Translations under genes and position numbers: made by a program
The notes under the pieces: generated by a model
The model's database searches: none
What the model saw: the letters and a program-made list of their open reading frames with translations, nothing else
What the model was told of the DNA's origin: nothing
NCBI RefSeq assembly: GCF_001428435.1
Contig: NZ_LMSO01000009.1
Location: forward strand, 518,389-582,388
Source: Arthrobacter sp. Soil782
GTDB taxonomy: Bacteria > Actinomycetota > Actinomycetes > Actinomycetales > Micrococcaceae
Length of the DNA stretch: 64,000 bases
Reading direction: 5' to 3'
Part shown: positions 7,584-16,048 of the stretch, in pieces
Layout: each line of letters begins with the position of its first letter
Numbering within the stretch: position 1 is the stretch's first letter

Positions 7584-9985
7584 GGCGTCAGCGATGCCTT
7601 TCCTTTGGTTGGAATGCTAGTCGTGTTGTGTGAATCGAGGTCAGTGAGGACAGTGCGGCGGCCGAATGCGAGCGTGACCGATTCACTGCGGTCCCCCAGC
7701 TGGACGAGATACTCCCCCGCAGCCTCGGCACGCCGCGGGGCAAGCGCGGCTTCGCGGATCACACCGTTTTCCCAATGCAGGTCGACGGCGATTCCCGGCC
7801 TGGCGATGAGGCCTCGGACGCTGCCGGTGCCGGTGCGCAACTCAGCCGGGAGGGCGGGCAGGAGTTCGATGATTCCCGCATGACTCTGCACGAGCACCTC
7901 GGCCAGCGCCCCCACGAAGCCGAGGTTCCCGTCGAGCTGGAACGGCGGATGGGCGGCGAACAGATTGGCGTAGAGCCCGCCGGCGTGCGGGCCGTTTGCT
8001 TCGGCTGCCGTGCGGAACATCAGGCGGAGGAGGGCTCCCACCTTTCCGCTCTGCTTCAGGCGCGCCCGGAGGCAGGCCTTCCAGATGAGCGACCAGCCGG
8101 TGGAATCATCACCGCGGCGATCGAGGGAGAGGGTGAGCGCGTCCGTCAGCTCCGGCGTCGGGCCGCTTCCGGGATAGGCGAAGAACAGGTGCGAGAGGTG
8201 CCGGTGCGTAGGATCAGCCTCCACCTCGGGGGTACCCCATTCGAGGATTCGGCCGTCCCCGCCCACGGCGGGTGGTGCGATGCGCGGCAGTGCCGCCTGT
8301 ACTTCCGCCACAATCGGGTGGTGCGGGTGGCCAACCGCGTCAGCCAGAGCCAGCACAGTCTCGAAGAGTTCGGTGATGAGCGTCCTGTCCATCGCACTGG
8401 ATGTTGCGACGGCGGCCCTGCCCTGGGCGCTGAGGTAGCAGTTCTCAGGTGACGTGGAGGGGCAGGTCTCCAGGTGGGCGCCGCCGTCGTCAATCAACCA
8501 GTCGCAGGCGAATGCGGCGGCACCGACCGCCAGGTTCCAGAGCCGCTCGAGTTGCTCAGGGGTGGCGGAGCCGAAACGGCACATCTCATCGAGCTGGCGG
8601 ATCAGCCATGCGCCGGCCAGAGGCCACTGCGACCAACTCGCGTGCCCGGCGGTCGGGGAGCTGAACGCCCACGCATCGGAGTTGTGGTGCGCTACCCAAC
8701 CGCGGGCATCGTAGAGAGTCGCGGCGGTGTTCCGCCCTCGTTCGGCCAACGCTTCCGCAAGGTCCAGGAGAGGCTGGTGGCACTCGGACAGCCCGGCGAC
8801 TTCCGCTCCCCAGTAGTTCATCTGGGCGTTGATATTCAGCGTGTAGTTCGACGACCACGGCGGACGCAGGTCCTCGTTCCAGATCCCCTGCAGGGTAGCT
8901 GGAAGGGTGCCCGGCCGGGACGATGCGATGAGCAGGTACCGCCCGTAGTCGAAGAGCAGGGCAACCAGTTGCGGGTCGGCGGTCAGCACGCCCGCTGGGT
9001 GCGCGTTCGCCTGTTCCAGGCGCATATCGGTGGGGACGTGCTCGCGATCCGGCAGTGCGCCCGGGCCGGGCGTGAACGTTACGGACACCCGGTCGAAGAG
9101 CTCCCGGTGCGCACGTATGTGGTCGGCGAGCAGTGCGTCCCAGCCCTTCTCGATCGCTGTATACGCACGGCGGTGTGCCGCTTCTGCGCACGTCGCAGCC
9201 GAGCCTTCCGGTTCCCGGCCGATCCCCGTGAAGGTGGTCTCGGTGGCAACCACGAAGAGCAACTCGGTGACACCCGTGAATACTGTCGCTCCGTCGTCGT
9301 TATGGGTGACGGAACCGTCGTGGCGCGCCGCCAGGCACAGCGTCCCCTCCAGCGGAACGACGCCGTCTATTTCCCATTGCAGTGCCGGCTCGTCGGGTTC
9401 GTGGCCGGGGGCCGCGTCCGCGGGCAGCTTCAGCTCCAGTACGACGCCGTCACTTCGCTTGGTACGGCCGGTTTCCTTGAGCAGGGTGGAGACCGCGACG
9501 GTGAGGTCGACTGGGCTGCCGGAGCGCAACCGGTGCACGAGCACTCCATCAACGGCGCTAATGAAGGTGTCCTGTGTGACGCTGCCGCCGGGTCTATCCG
9601 CGAGAGTGCGATGTGTGGCGTCGGAGAGGGAGAGCCTGCGCTCCTGAAGCCGTACGTCGTCGTTCAGCTGGAGGATGATGTCAGCGAACGGCAGGTATGA
9701 CTGGGAGTAGCCGGACTGTAATTGCTCAAGGTTCCGCTCGGCGTCAACCGGCCGCCCGTCCACGATGGCGCTCCGGGCGTCGGCGAGCGCGGTGACGGCG
9801 GATTCGGCGGAGGTGCGACCATGCCGGTGTTCGCTGGCCGTGCTGCCTGACCAGGCGGTGCTGTCATTGATCTGCAGGCGGGTGGTCGAATCGCCCGCAA
9901 GCACCATCGCTCCGAGCCTGCCGTTCCCCAGGGGCAGGCCCTCCAGCCAGGTAGTCGCAGGGCTGGTGTAGAAGAGGGAGGCCAC
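7580..9985 (-). CDS. Family 95 glycoside hydrolase (alpha-L-fucosidase)
   Basis: An 801-residue protein of the usual GH95 length without signal peptide. GH95 hallmarks are visible: [16 protein letters not shown] at the N-terminus, [12 protein letters not shown] (the Asn pair that supports catalysis), LEWGTPE with HRHLSHL downstream, and [15 protein letters not shown] carrying the conserved Asp. The family splits alpha-1,2-L-fucosyl (sometimes L-galactosyl) residues by inversion. GTG at 9985 lies 5 bp after the GH42 stop; its own stop overlaps GH1. Together with GH42 and GH1 it would remove a fucosyl-galactosyl side chain of the sort found on xyloglucan; that substrate is inferred from gene order only. 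Confidence 0.92.
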   Translation of the reverse strand: MASLFYTSPATTWLEGLPLGNGRLGAMVLAGDSTTRLQINDSTAWSGSTASEHRHGRTSAESAVTALADARSAIVDGRPVDAERNLEQLQSGYSQSYLPFADIILQLNDDVRLQERRLSLSDATHRTLADRPGGSVTQDTFISAVDGVLVHRLRSGSPVDLTVAVSTLLKETGRTKRSDGVVLELKLPADAAPGHEPDEPALQWEIDGVVPLEGTLCLAARHDGSVTHNDDGATVFTGVTELLFVVATETTFTGIGREPEGSAATCAEAAHRRAYTAIEKGWDALLADHIRAHRELFDRVSVTFTPGPGALPDREHVPTDMRLEQANAHPAGVLTADPQLVALLFDYGRYLLIASSRPGTLPATLQGIWNEDLRPPWSSNYTLNINAQMNYWGAEVAGLSECHQPLLDLAEALAERGRNTAATLYDARGWVAHHNSDAWAFSSPTAGHASWSQWPLAGAWLIRQLDEMCRFGSATPEQLERLWNLAVGAAAFACDWLIDDGGAHLETCPSTSPENCYLSAQGRAAVATSSAMDRTLITELFETVLALADAVGHPHHPIVAEVQAALPRIAPPAVGGDGRILEWGTPEVEADPTHRHLSHLFFAYPGSGPTPELTDALTLSLDRRGDDSTGWSLIWKACLRARLKQSGKVGALLRLMFRTAAEANGPHAGGLYANLFAAHPPFQLDGNLGFVGALAEVLVQSHAGIIELLPALPAELRTGTGSVRGLIARPGIAVDLHWENGVIREAALAPRRAEAAGEYLVQLGDRSESVTLAFGRRTVLTDLDSHNTTSIPTKGKASLTP

Positions 9986-9990
9986 TGTGG

Positions 9991-12009
9991 TCAGCCGACT
10001 TCCCGGACAATCAGTGCGGCTCCCGGGGCGAGGGTAGCGGTCCCGTTCAACGCGGTGTCGCTGAGGAGGTCATGACCGTACACGTCAATCTCCGCCGTCT
10101 CCGCTGAGTGGTTGAGGAGGAACAGGTAGCTGGAGTCGCCGGCGTAACGGCGGACCGCCTCAAGACCGTAACCGGCGGCCGGATGATCGGGGTGGACGCC
10201 GGCGTCGTTCAGGATGCGGTGCAGATGGTTGCGCAGCGCGTCGTCGCCCAGCCGGGTAGCGATGTAGTGGGCGATGCCGGAGCCCCACGCATGCTGTGTG
10301 ACTGCGGGACGTCCAGTGAGCGGGTAATCCGTGAAGTCTGCGATGCTGGCGGCGCCCGTGAGCTCCACGGTTTCCGCCCAGCAGTCTGCGGTGGATCCGT
10401 CGCTGAGTTTCAGCGCGGTGGCGGCGAGCTGCGGGAAGTGTTCCTCGACGCGGATGCCGAGGAGATCCGCAAACGCTCCGGAGAAGCCGCCGGGCCGGAC
10501 GTTGAGGTTCCCATCCGTGCTACCCGAGAAGTACCAGATGGCGGTGTGTCCGCCGTCGGCGACGTACCGCCGGAGTGCTTCCGCTTCAGCGTCCGAGGCG
10601 GCCAGCTTGCTGGGTACCAGGACGAGGTTGTAGCCGCTCAGGTCCTGATCGAGCCGGACAAAATCAACGTTGATTCCGAGCAGCCAGAGCGCACGGTGGA
10701 CCGCTTTCACGGCGGGCAGGAAAGCGACGTCGGTAGACGGCAGGGCGCTCGTGTCCGTCGACCACCACGCGGCTGAGTCCCAGACGATGGCCACCCGGTT
10801 CCGGTTGACGCGTCGCCCGGCGGCTGGCGGCTCTGCAAGTTCATGCAGGGTGAACAGCGTGGTGCCGAGTTCGACGATTTCTCGGAACGTCCGGGAGTTT
10901 TCACCGACGTGCGGCACCATGGGCGAGTGGAAGAACTCTGCTCCTGCCCGCGGTGACCGCCACTGGAAGAACAGTGATCCGGTGGAGCCGCGTGCCAGGT
11001 ATTGGAGGGTGCTGAACAGCAGCGTGCCCGGATCCCGTGCGAGGATCCGCCCCTGCGCGTAGTTGTAGACCATGGTGGTGGCCTGTTCCATGAGCACCCA
11101 CGGGCGGCCGCCGTTGAAGGAGCGGGCGAGGTCGCTGCCGAAGGCAACCTGGATGTTCCCCTCGATTCCCGGGGTGTCCGGGTAGTGGTCAACGGAGACG
11201 TCGTCAATCTCGGCGGCGAAGTCCCACTGGTCGTAGTGGTTCCAGCTGGGGAGCATGAAGTTGGTGGTGACGGGAACGTCGGCGCGGACACCTCGGACGA
11301 TGTTCACCTGGTCGCGCAGGCAATCTCTCAAGAGGTCAGCCGAGAAGCGCTTGAAGTCGAGCAGCTGGGAAGGGTTGGGTAGGTATTGGGTGGCCTGAGG
11401 GGCGAAGATCTCGTTCCATTCGCCGTACCCCTGAGACCAGAACGCGGTGTTCCAGGTAGCGTTCAGCTGCGTCAGGGTCCCGTACTTCGCGCGTAGCCAT
11501 GCCCGGAACGCCGTATCCGTCTCAGGACCGTAGGAAACCGTGCCGTATTCGTTGTGGAGGTGCCACATCCGCAACGCCGGATGGGCAGAGTACCGCTCGG
11601 CGAGGGCCGCCGTGACCCGCTTGGCGGCGGCGCGGTAGGCCGGTGCCGCCGGGTTGTAGGTGTCCCTGCTTCCATGGATCAGCCGCACACCGTCCGCTGT
11701 GACCGGCAGGGCTTCCGGATGTGCCAGGGAAAACCAGGGCGGCGGCGAGGCCGTGGGTGTGGCCAGGACAACGCCGATGCCGTTCTCCGCCATCAGATCC
11801 ATGACCTTGTCGAGCCAGCCGAACTCGTAGTGACCTTCCCGCGGTTCGATGGAAGACCACGAGAAGACCCCGATGGTCACCCGATTGACATGTGCTTTCC
11901 GCATCAGACGAACGTCTTCCTGCCACACCGATTCGGGCCACTGTTCCGGGTTGTAGTCGCCGCCGAAGACGAGCTCATCGGCTTTCGGGAAGGGCTGGTC
12001 AGTGGGCAT
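9991..12009 (-). CDS. Family 42 glycoside hydrolase (beta-galactosidase)
   Basis: A 672-residue GH42 protein. The N-terminal FGGDYNPEQWP motif (about 15-25), HNEYG with the acid/base Glu154 and VLMEQAT with the nucleophile Glu308 are all intact; the trimerisation and C-terminal beta domains follow. No export signal, so it hydrolyses galactosides already imported. First gene of the three-gene glycosidase operon. A weak AAGGAC precedes ATG 12009, and 29 bp upstream of the start lies a perfect 22-bp palindrome typical of LacI-family repressors, so induction by a sugar is expected. The repressor gene is not in this window. Confidence 0.93.
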   Translation of the reverse strand: MPTDQPFPKADELVFGGDYNPEQWPESVWQEDVRLMRKAHVNRVTIGVFSWSSIEPREGHYEFGWLDKVMDLMAENGIGVVLATPTASPPPWFSLAHPEALPVTADGVRLIHGSRDTYNPAAPAYRAAAKRVTAALAERYSAHPALRMWHLHNEYGTVSYGPETDTAFRAWLRAKYGTLTQLNATWNTAFWSQGYGEWNEIFAPQATQYLPNPSQLLDFKRFSADLLRDCLRDQVNIVRGVRADVPVTTNFMLPSWNHYDQWDFAAEIDDVSVDHYPDTPGIEGNIQVAFGSDLARSFNGGRPWVLMEQATTMVYNYAQGRILARDPGTLLFSTLQYLARGSTGSLFFQWRSPRAGAEFFHSPMVPHVGENSRTFREIVELGTTLFTLHELAEPPAAGRRVNRNRVAIVWDSAAWWSTDTSALPSTDVAFLPAVKAVHRALWLLGINVDFVRLDQDLSGYNLVLVPSKLAASDAEAEALRRYVADGGHTAIWYFSGSTDGNLNVRPGGFSGAFADLLGIRVEEHFPQLAATALKLSDGSTADCWAETVELTGAASIADFTDYPLTGRPAVTQHAWGSGIAHYIATRLGDDALRNHLHRILNDAGVHPDHPAAGYGLEAVRRYAGDSSYLFLLNHSAETAEIDVYGHDLLSDTALNGTATLAPGAALIVREVG

Positions 12010-12037
12010 GAAGTCGGTCCTTGAGCGAGATAGAGGC

Positions 12038-12059
12038 GTTGTCGAAGCGCTTCGACAAC
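12038..12059. promoter_or_regulatory. LacI-family operator of the glycosidase operon
   Basis: Perfect 22-bp palindrome, half-site GTTGTCGAAGC, with the central CG pair usual for LacI/PurR-type operators. It sits 29 bp upstream of the GH42 start codon, where bound repressor would block the promoter. Confidence 0.8.
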
Positions 12060-12334
12060 TGTATGGCGCGGTGACGTGACGCGCAACACCTTCCGTCTGC
12101 GTTGCCCCTGGCGCGTCACTTTGGGAAGATGCAACGGTAGGAAATCGAGAAATTCGACGACGGATCCAAGGGAATGGACATGCCGCTAACCGCTCCGGTC
12201 AGCGCGGCCATTGGAAGCGAGGCGGCCGCTGTGGCCAGCTGTGAGGAACGCGACTAGCCCTTCCCTGCCGAACCCGGGCAGGTGGAGGGCCACTGTGTCA
12301 TGCCCTCGAACACCCATCTGCAAGGCGATCCATC
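12060..12334. other. Intergenic stretch between GH42 and FBP genes
   Basis: Apart from the LacI palindrome just to its left, this 275-bp divergent region shows only a 9-bp inverted repeat (GTGACGCGC at 12076-12084 with GCGCGTCAC at 12111-12119, 26-base loop). No coding signal or convincing promoter was seen. Confidence 0.4.
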
Positions 12335-12826
12335 ATGCAAAAAATCAGCGACCGCGACATCCGGTCATCGTTCATCAATGCCACCCGCTCCGAAACGGCC
12401 AAACTCAATCTCCCAGCGAACTTCGACTCGCTCGAGTGGGACAAGCTCGACTTCCTCGGTTGGCGTGATGGGAAAATGCCGCTCCGCGGTTATCTCATCG
12501 TGCCGAATGAAACCGGGATCACCGGCGTCCTCCTGCGAGCGCCGGAGGGCGGACCTAAGAAAAACCGTTCGGTACTGTGCGAGATCTGCCGCGATGTGTT
12601 CTCCAAGGAGGACGTCCTGCTCTGGGTGGCCAAACGTGCGGGCCGGTCAGGTAGGAACGGCAACACGGTCGGGACGTTGATCTGTGCCGACTTCATCTGT
12701 TCGGCCAACGTGCGCAAGGCGCCGCCGGTCAATGAGATCAACCCGGATCCCGCGGTCATCGTGAAGCGGCAGGTAGAGGAGCTGAACGTGAGAATCCGGA
12801 AGTTCTTGGCGAGAGTGGCCGAATAG
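12335..12826 (+). CDS. FBP domain protein (EF-G-binding treble-clef zinc finger)
   Basis: A 163-residue protein. Its C-terminal half has four cysteines in two pairs, Cys82/Cys85 (CEIC) and Cys117/Cys122 (ICADFICS), and between them the highly typical WVAKRAGRSGRNGNTVGTLI. This is the treble-clef finger of the FusB/Fbp type, which in Gram-positive bacteria binds elongation factor G and can release it from stalled ribosomes, giving fusidic acid tolerance in FusB proteins. Whether this actinobacterial form does so is not known to me. It is a monocistronic-looking gene with an AAGG 9 bp before ATG 12335, followed 26 bp later by the DUF4287-like gene. Confidence 0.85.
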   Translation: MQKISDRDIRSSFINATRSETAKLNLPANFDSLEWDKLDFLGWRDGKMPLRGYLIVPNETGITGVLLRAPEGGPKKNRSVLCEICRDVFSKEDVLLWVAKRAGRSGRNGNTVGTLICADFICSANVRKAPPVNEINPDPAVIVKRQVEELNVRIRKFLARVAE

Positions 12827-12852
12827 TCGGCGGTGCGTGGCAGGATTCGGGA

Positions 12853-13407
12853 ATGGCAGAAAACCCCAGGATTGCGTCGATCGAGCGTGCCACCGAACGC
12901 CCTTGGGAAGAGTGGGTTACGTTACTGAGCGGCGCCGGCGGCAAGGACCTCAGCCACAAGGACATCGCTTCGAAGGTGTACGAGGAACTTGAGGGCTCAA
13001 TGGAGCAGGCCGGCTGGTGGGCCCAGTCGGTGGCGGTCGCCTACGAACACCACATCGGACGACGCCTTCCCGGCCAGCGCTCGGACGGCACCTTTCAGCT
13101 GAGCGTGAGCAGGTCCACCGCGCTCGGTGTGGAAGGGCTCATGGAACGCTGGTCGGAGTTCGCCTCCACTCACGCAGCCGTGCAGGAGCTCCTTGCCGAG
13201 CCCCCACGGATCAGCGGCACGGACAGTCGGATGACCTGGCGGTCCAAGGCGGTGGACGGCTCAGCTGTCCTCGTCACCAGCGAGCCGAAGAAAGACGGTA
13301 CTGCGTCGATCGTGGCGACGCAGGCAGGCCTTCCCTCTCCTGAAGCGAACGACGCCGCCCGCCAGGTCTGGGTGGGTGTACTCACCGGATTCCTCGAACG
13401 GCTCTAG
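12853..13407 (+). CDS. DUF4287/SRPBCC-like hypothetical protein
   Basis: A 184-residue protein. The first 80 residues (RPWEEWVTLL, DLSHKDIASKVYEEL, GWWAQSVAVAYEHHIGRR) match the N-terminal helical part of actinobacterial proteins that join a DUF4287-type segment to an SRPBCC (AHSA1-like) domain; the remaining 100 residues have the strand pattern of a reduced SRPBCC domain (MTWRSKAVDGSAVLVTSE). Function unknown; SRPBCC proteins bind hydrophobic ligands. It ends with a four-base tail-to-tail overlap with the dehydratase gene on the other strand. Confidence 0.65.
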   Translation: MAENPRIASIERATERPWEEWVTLLSGAGGKDLSHKDIASKVYEELEGSMEQAGWWAQSVAVAYEHHIGRRLPGQRSDGTFQLSVSRSTALGVEGLMERWSEFASTHAAVQELLAEPPRISGTDSRMTWRSKAVDGSAVLVTSEPKKDGTASIVATQAGLPSPEANDAARQVWVGVLTGFLERL

Positions 13408-14426
13408 CCCGCCTGCTGCAGCACCTTGGCCAGAAGGGCGGGATCCACTGATCCGCCGGAGACGACGGCGGCCGTTGTGCCGCCGTCGTTCTGGGCGTTT
13501 CCGGACGGCGGCACGAGGTCGTGCATCCAGGCGGCGGTGGCCACAGCACCGGAGGGTTCAACTACGAGCCGCCCGGCGAGGGTGAGGTGGCGCATTGCGG
13601 CGAGGATCTGCTCTTCGGTGACGGTGATGACGTCGTCGACGTAGCGCTTGACGTGCTCCCACGGATGGACACCGAGCGCGGGTGTGCGGAGGCCGTCGGC
13701 AACGGTGCGGTACGTCAGCTCCTGTTCCCAGGTGATGCGGCGGCCTTCGCGGAAGCTCTGGGCGGCGTCAGCGGCGAGTTCGGGCTCCACTCCGATCACG
13801 CGGGTTCCGGGATTGATCGCTTTAACCGCCGTCGCAATGCCGGAAATGAGTCCGCCGCCGGAAATGGGGACCAGGACCGTGTCGACGTTGGGCAGCTGCT
13901 GCATGATTTCGAGGCCGACCGTTCCCTGGCCGGCGATGATGCGCGGGTCGTCGTAGGGCGGTACGTGGACGTAGCCGTATTGGGCAACGAGTTCGTGGGC
14001 GCGGACGTCGCGCAGCGCGGAAGGCACGATCTCAACCTCGGCGCCGAGCGCACGGACTGCCTCGATTTTGGGGAGCGGCGCGGCGTCCGGCATGACGATC
14101 ACCGCGCGCAGGTTGAGCCGGTGCGCCAGCCAGGCAACGGCGCGGGCGTGGTTTCCGGAGGATTGCGCGACGATGCCGTGTTCGCGTGCCTGATCCAGTA
14201 CCTGCGCAACGGTGTTGTAGGCGCCGCGCAGCTTGAAGGCGCTGGTGGGCTGGAGGGACTCGGCCTTGCAGTGGAGCACCTCATCCGGGCGCTGCGGGTG
14301 CGGAAGTTGAATGATCGGCGTGCGTAGCACCAGGTCGCTGATGCGTTCAGCAGCGGCTTCGATGTCGCTGAGGGTGACGAGCGTGGTCTCTGCCGCTTCG
14401 CTTGTTGCGGCTTCGCTGATACTCAT
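13404..14426 (-). CDS. Threonine/serine dehydratase-like PLP enzyme
   Basis: A 340-residue fold-type II PLP enzyme. SAFKLRGAYN holds the Schiff-base lysine, SSGNHARAVAW is the substrate loop, ISGGGLISGIA is the phosphate-binding glycine loop, and the C-terminal SGG supplies the ring-nitrogen serine. This arrangement fits catabolic L-threonine/L-serine dehydratases (IlvA/TdcB group without a regulatory ACT domain), giving 2-oxobutyrate or pyruvate plus ammonia in the cytosol. Hydroxyaspartate dehydratase or a racemase are alternatives in the same family. An AEC transporter lies 17 bp upstream and probably shares the transcript. Confidence 0.88.
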   Translation of the reverse strand: MSISEAATSEAAETTLVTLSDIEAAAERISDLVLRTPIIQLPHPQRPDEVLHCKAESLQPTSAFKLRGAYNTVAQVLDQAREHGIVAQSSGNHARAVAWLAHRLNLRAVIVMPDAAPLPKIEAVRALGAEVEIVPSALRDVRAHELVAQYGYVHVPPYDDPRIIAGQGTVGLEIMQQLPNVDTVLVPISGGGLISGIATAVKAINPGTRVIGVEPELAADAAQSFREGRRITWEQELTYRTVADGLRTPALGVHPWEHVKRYVDDVITVTEEQILAAMRHLTLAGRLVVEPSGAVATAAWMHDLVPPSGNAQNDGGTTAAVVSGGSVDPALLAKVLQQAG

Positions 14427-14443
14427 GGATCGATCCTAGCGAC

Positions 14444-15433
14444 CTACAGCAGTACCGTCAGCGCGATGAGGATCCAGGCCGGTAGCACTACGCCGGAGAG
14501 GACGGTCTGGGCGGCGGTGATCTGGGCCATCAGTGAGGCATCGCCGCCCAGCCGCCGGGCAAAGACATAGGAACTCGTTGCCGTGGGTAGCGACTGGAAA
14601 ACCACGCAGACGACGGCGGCTGGGCCGGTGAATCCCAGCAGGAGGCACAGCCCCAGGGTGGCTGCCGGAACCGGCACAAACCGGAGCAGCAGTGCGGCCG
14701 TCACGGGCCGCAGGGATTCGCGGGGGAAGACCCGTCCGCGCAGCCCGGCTCCAACGCAGAAAAGGCCGATCGGAAGTGCCGCTCCCCCCAGCAGTCCAAG
14801 CACTGCAGCGATCAGCTGCACGCCGACGGCCGGCGCCGGCGCACTGAGAAAGTCACCCATCCCCGGAGCGGAGCCAATCAGGTTGGCGGCGAGTCCTACG
14901 ACGCAGGCGAGAATTAACGGGTTGCCGAACACCGCCAGGATCAGGGCGGATCCGCGAAGCCTGTGGTGTCCGTAGTGTGCGAGCGCGACGGTTGAGGCGA
15001 GGTTCCCGAACGGTATGAGCACCGCATTGGCGAGTGCTGCGATGGCGATGCCGCTGGATCCAAAGAGGGCTGCCGCCGTCGTTACTCCGATATAGGTGTT
15101 GAAGCGGACGGTGCCCTGGAAAACTGAGGTGAAGGCTGGGCCGTCCCTACCGGTGGCCGGCCGGCGGGCGGCATAGGCGAGCAGTGCGGAGAAGGTCGCA
15201 GATGCTGTCAGGACGAGCACCATGGGACCGGGTTCAATGGAGGCGAAGTCCGCTCCGGCAAGTCCTGTCACCAGCAGTGCCGGCAGCAGCACGAAGTAGA
15301 CGAGCTTCTCGAGTCCGGACCAAAATTCCGGGCTGGGAATGAAGGAGTGTCGGAAGATCGAGCCCAAGCCGATGAGAATGACGGCTCCGATGAGCGCGAT
15401 GACAACGTCTATGTCGATGACGCCACGTCCCAT
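14444..15433 (-). CDS. AEC family transporter
   Basis: A 329-residue membrane protein with about ten hydrophobic segments arranged as two five-helix repeats, matching the auxin efflux carrier (AEC) family in length and in the SLPTATSSYVFARRLGGD region near residue 280 (typical P-x-A-x-x-x-Y/F-x-x-A). Bacterial AEC proteins move carboxylates such as malate or malonate. ATG 15433 opens 21 bp before the DoxX gene stop, and the dehydratase follows after 17 bp. The transported compound may be linked to the product of that enzyme, but this is inference. Confidence 0.82.
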   Translation of the reverse strand: MGRGVIDIDVVIALIGAVILIGLGSIFRHSFIPSPEFWSGLEKLVYFVLLPALLVTGLAGADFASIEPGPMVLVLTASATFSALLAYAARRPATGRDGPAFTSVFQGTVRFNTYIGVTTAAALFGSSGIAIAALANAVLIPFGNLASTVALAHYGHHRLRGSALILAVFGNPLILACVVGLAANLIGSAPGMGDFLSAPAPAVGVQLIAAVLGLLGGAALPIGLFCVGAGLRGRVFPRESLRPVTAALLLRFVPVPAATLGLCLLLGFTGPAAVVCVVFQSLPTATSSYVFARRLGGDASLMAQITAAQTVLSGVVLPAWILIALTVLL

Positions 15434-15454
15434 CGCGGTTTTAGCCTCATGCCG

Positions 15455-15907
15455 TTAGCGGCGTTGGTGCTCATCTGAGGAGCGTAGCAATCGGCGGTCG
15501 CGCCATGCGCCGGTGGACCACAGCGCCCAAAGAATGAGGACCGGCTGGAAGAAGAGGCGGATGAGCCGTGCGCGGTCGGTGTCCAGGCCGAAGGCGTCCA
15601 CACCCTCGACGTATTGCGCGATATTGCCCGGAAAGACCGCCACGAAGAAGGCAGCGACGATCCAACCGACGAGGATCCGGTACCGCGGAAGGACAATCAG
15701 TGCAGCGCCGAGGAGTAGTTCGACGATGCCGGACCCCACCACGACGACGTCGGTAGGCAGGGGAAACCAAGACGGCACCTGAGCGGCGAATTCGGAGCGG
15801 GCGACCGTGAGGTGGGCGGTGCCTGCAGCCAGGAGGATTGCCCCAAGCAGAATTCGGGCGATGCTTCGGGGAAGGGATGTGCGCGCTGGAGTTGGGGTTG
15901 CCGCCAT
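15455..15907 (-). CDS. DoxX family membrane protein
   Basis: A 150-residue protein with four hydrophobic segments and DoxX-type features: an N-terminal RSIARILLGAILLAAGTAHL segment and the GIVELLLGAALIVLPRYR stretch. DoxX-like proteins are small quinone-linked or redox-stress membrane proteins; the exact role of this subgroup is unknown to me. It heads the DoxX-AEC-dehydratase set on the minus strand and is separated from the upstream GntP gene by a strong hairpin. Confidence 0.8.
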   Translation of the reverse strand: MAATPTPARTSLPRSIARILLGAILLAAGTAHLTVARSEFAAQVPSWFPLPTDVVVVGSGIVELLLGAALIVLPRYRILVGWIVAAFFVAVFPGNIAQYVEGVDAFGLDTDRARLIRLFFQPVLILWALWSTGAWRDRRLLRSSDEHQRR

Positions 15908-15978
15908 TCAGCTCAGCCTAGCTGGCAGCGACACTGCCTTCATGCTGCTACGGGTTCGTCTCGATTAGGATGAGCGCA

Positions 15979-16025
15979 GCACAACACTGCTCCCCGGGAA
16001 GCATTCCCAGGGAGCAGTGCTGTGC
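15979..16025 (-). terminator. Large hairpin terminator downstream of gntP-type gene
   Basis: 16-base arms (15979-15994 and 16010-16025) matching at 15 of 16 positions, with a second 5-bp stem GGGAA/TTCCC nested in the loop. Located between the GntP stop and the DoxX start, both on the minus strand. No T-run follows, as is usual for actinobacterial terminators. Confidence 0.7.
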
Positions 16026-16048
16026 ACTAGTCAGGCAGAGTTACGCGG

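Noticed and set aside
6582-9700. Long open frames on the + strand opposite the GH1 and GH95 genes (up to 433 codons)
   Set aside because: They are antisense to genes with complete catalytic motifs and have the Arg/Gly/Val-rich composition typical of high-GC shadow frames.
12076-12119. 9-bp inverted repeat in the GH42/FBP intergenic region
   Set aside because: Long loop, between divergent genes where a terminator is not expected, and weaker than the nearby LacI palindrome.
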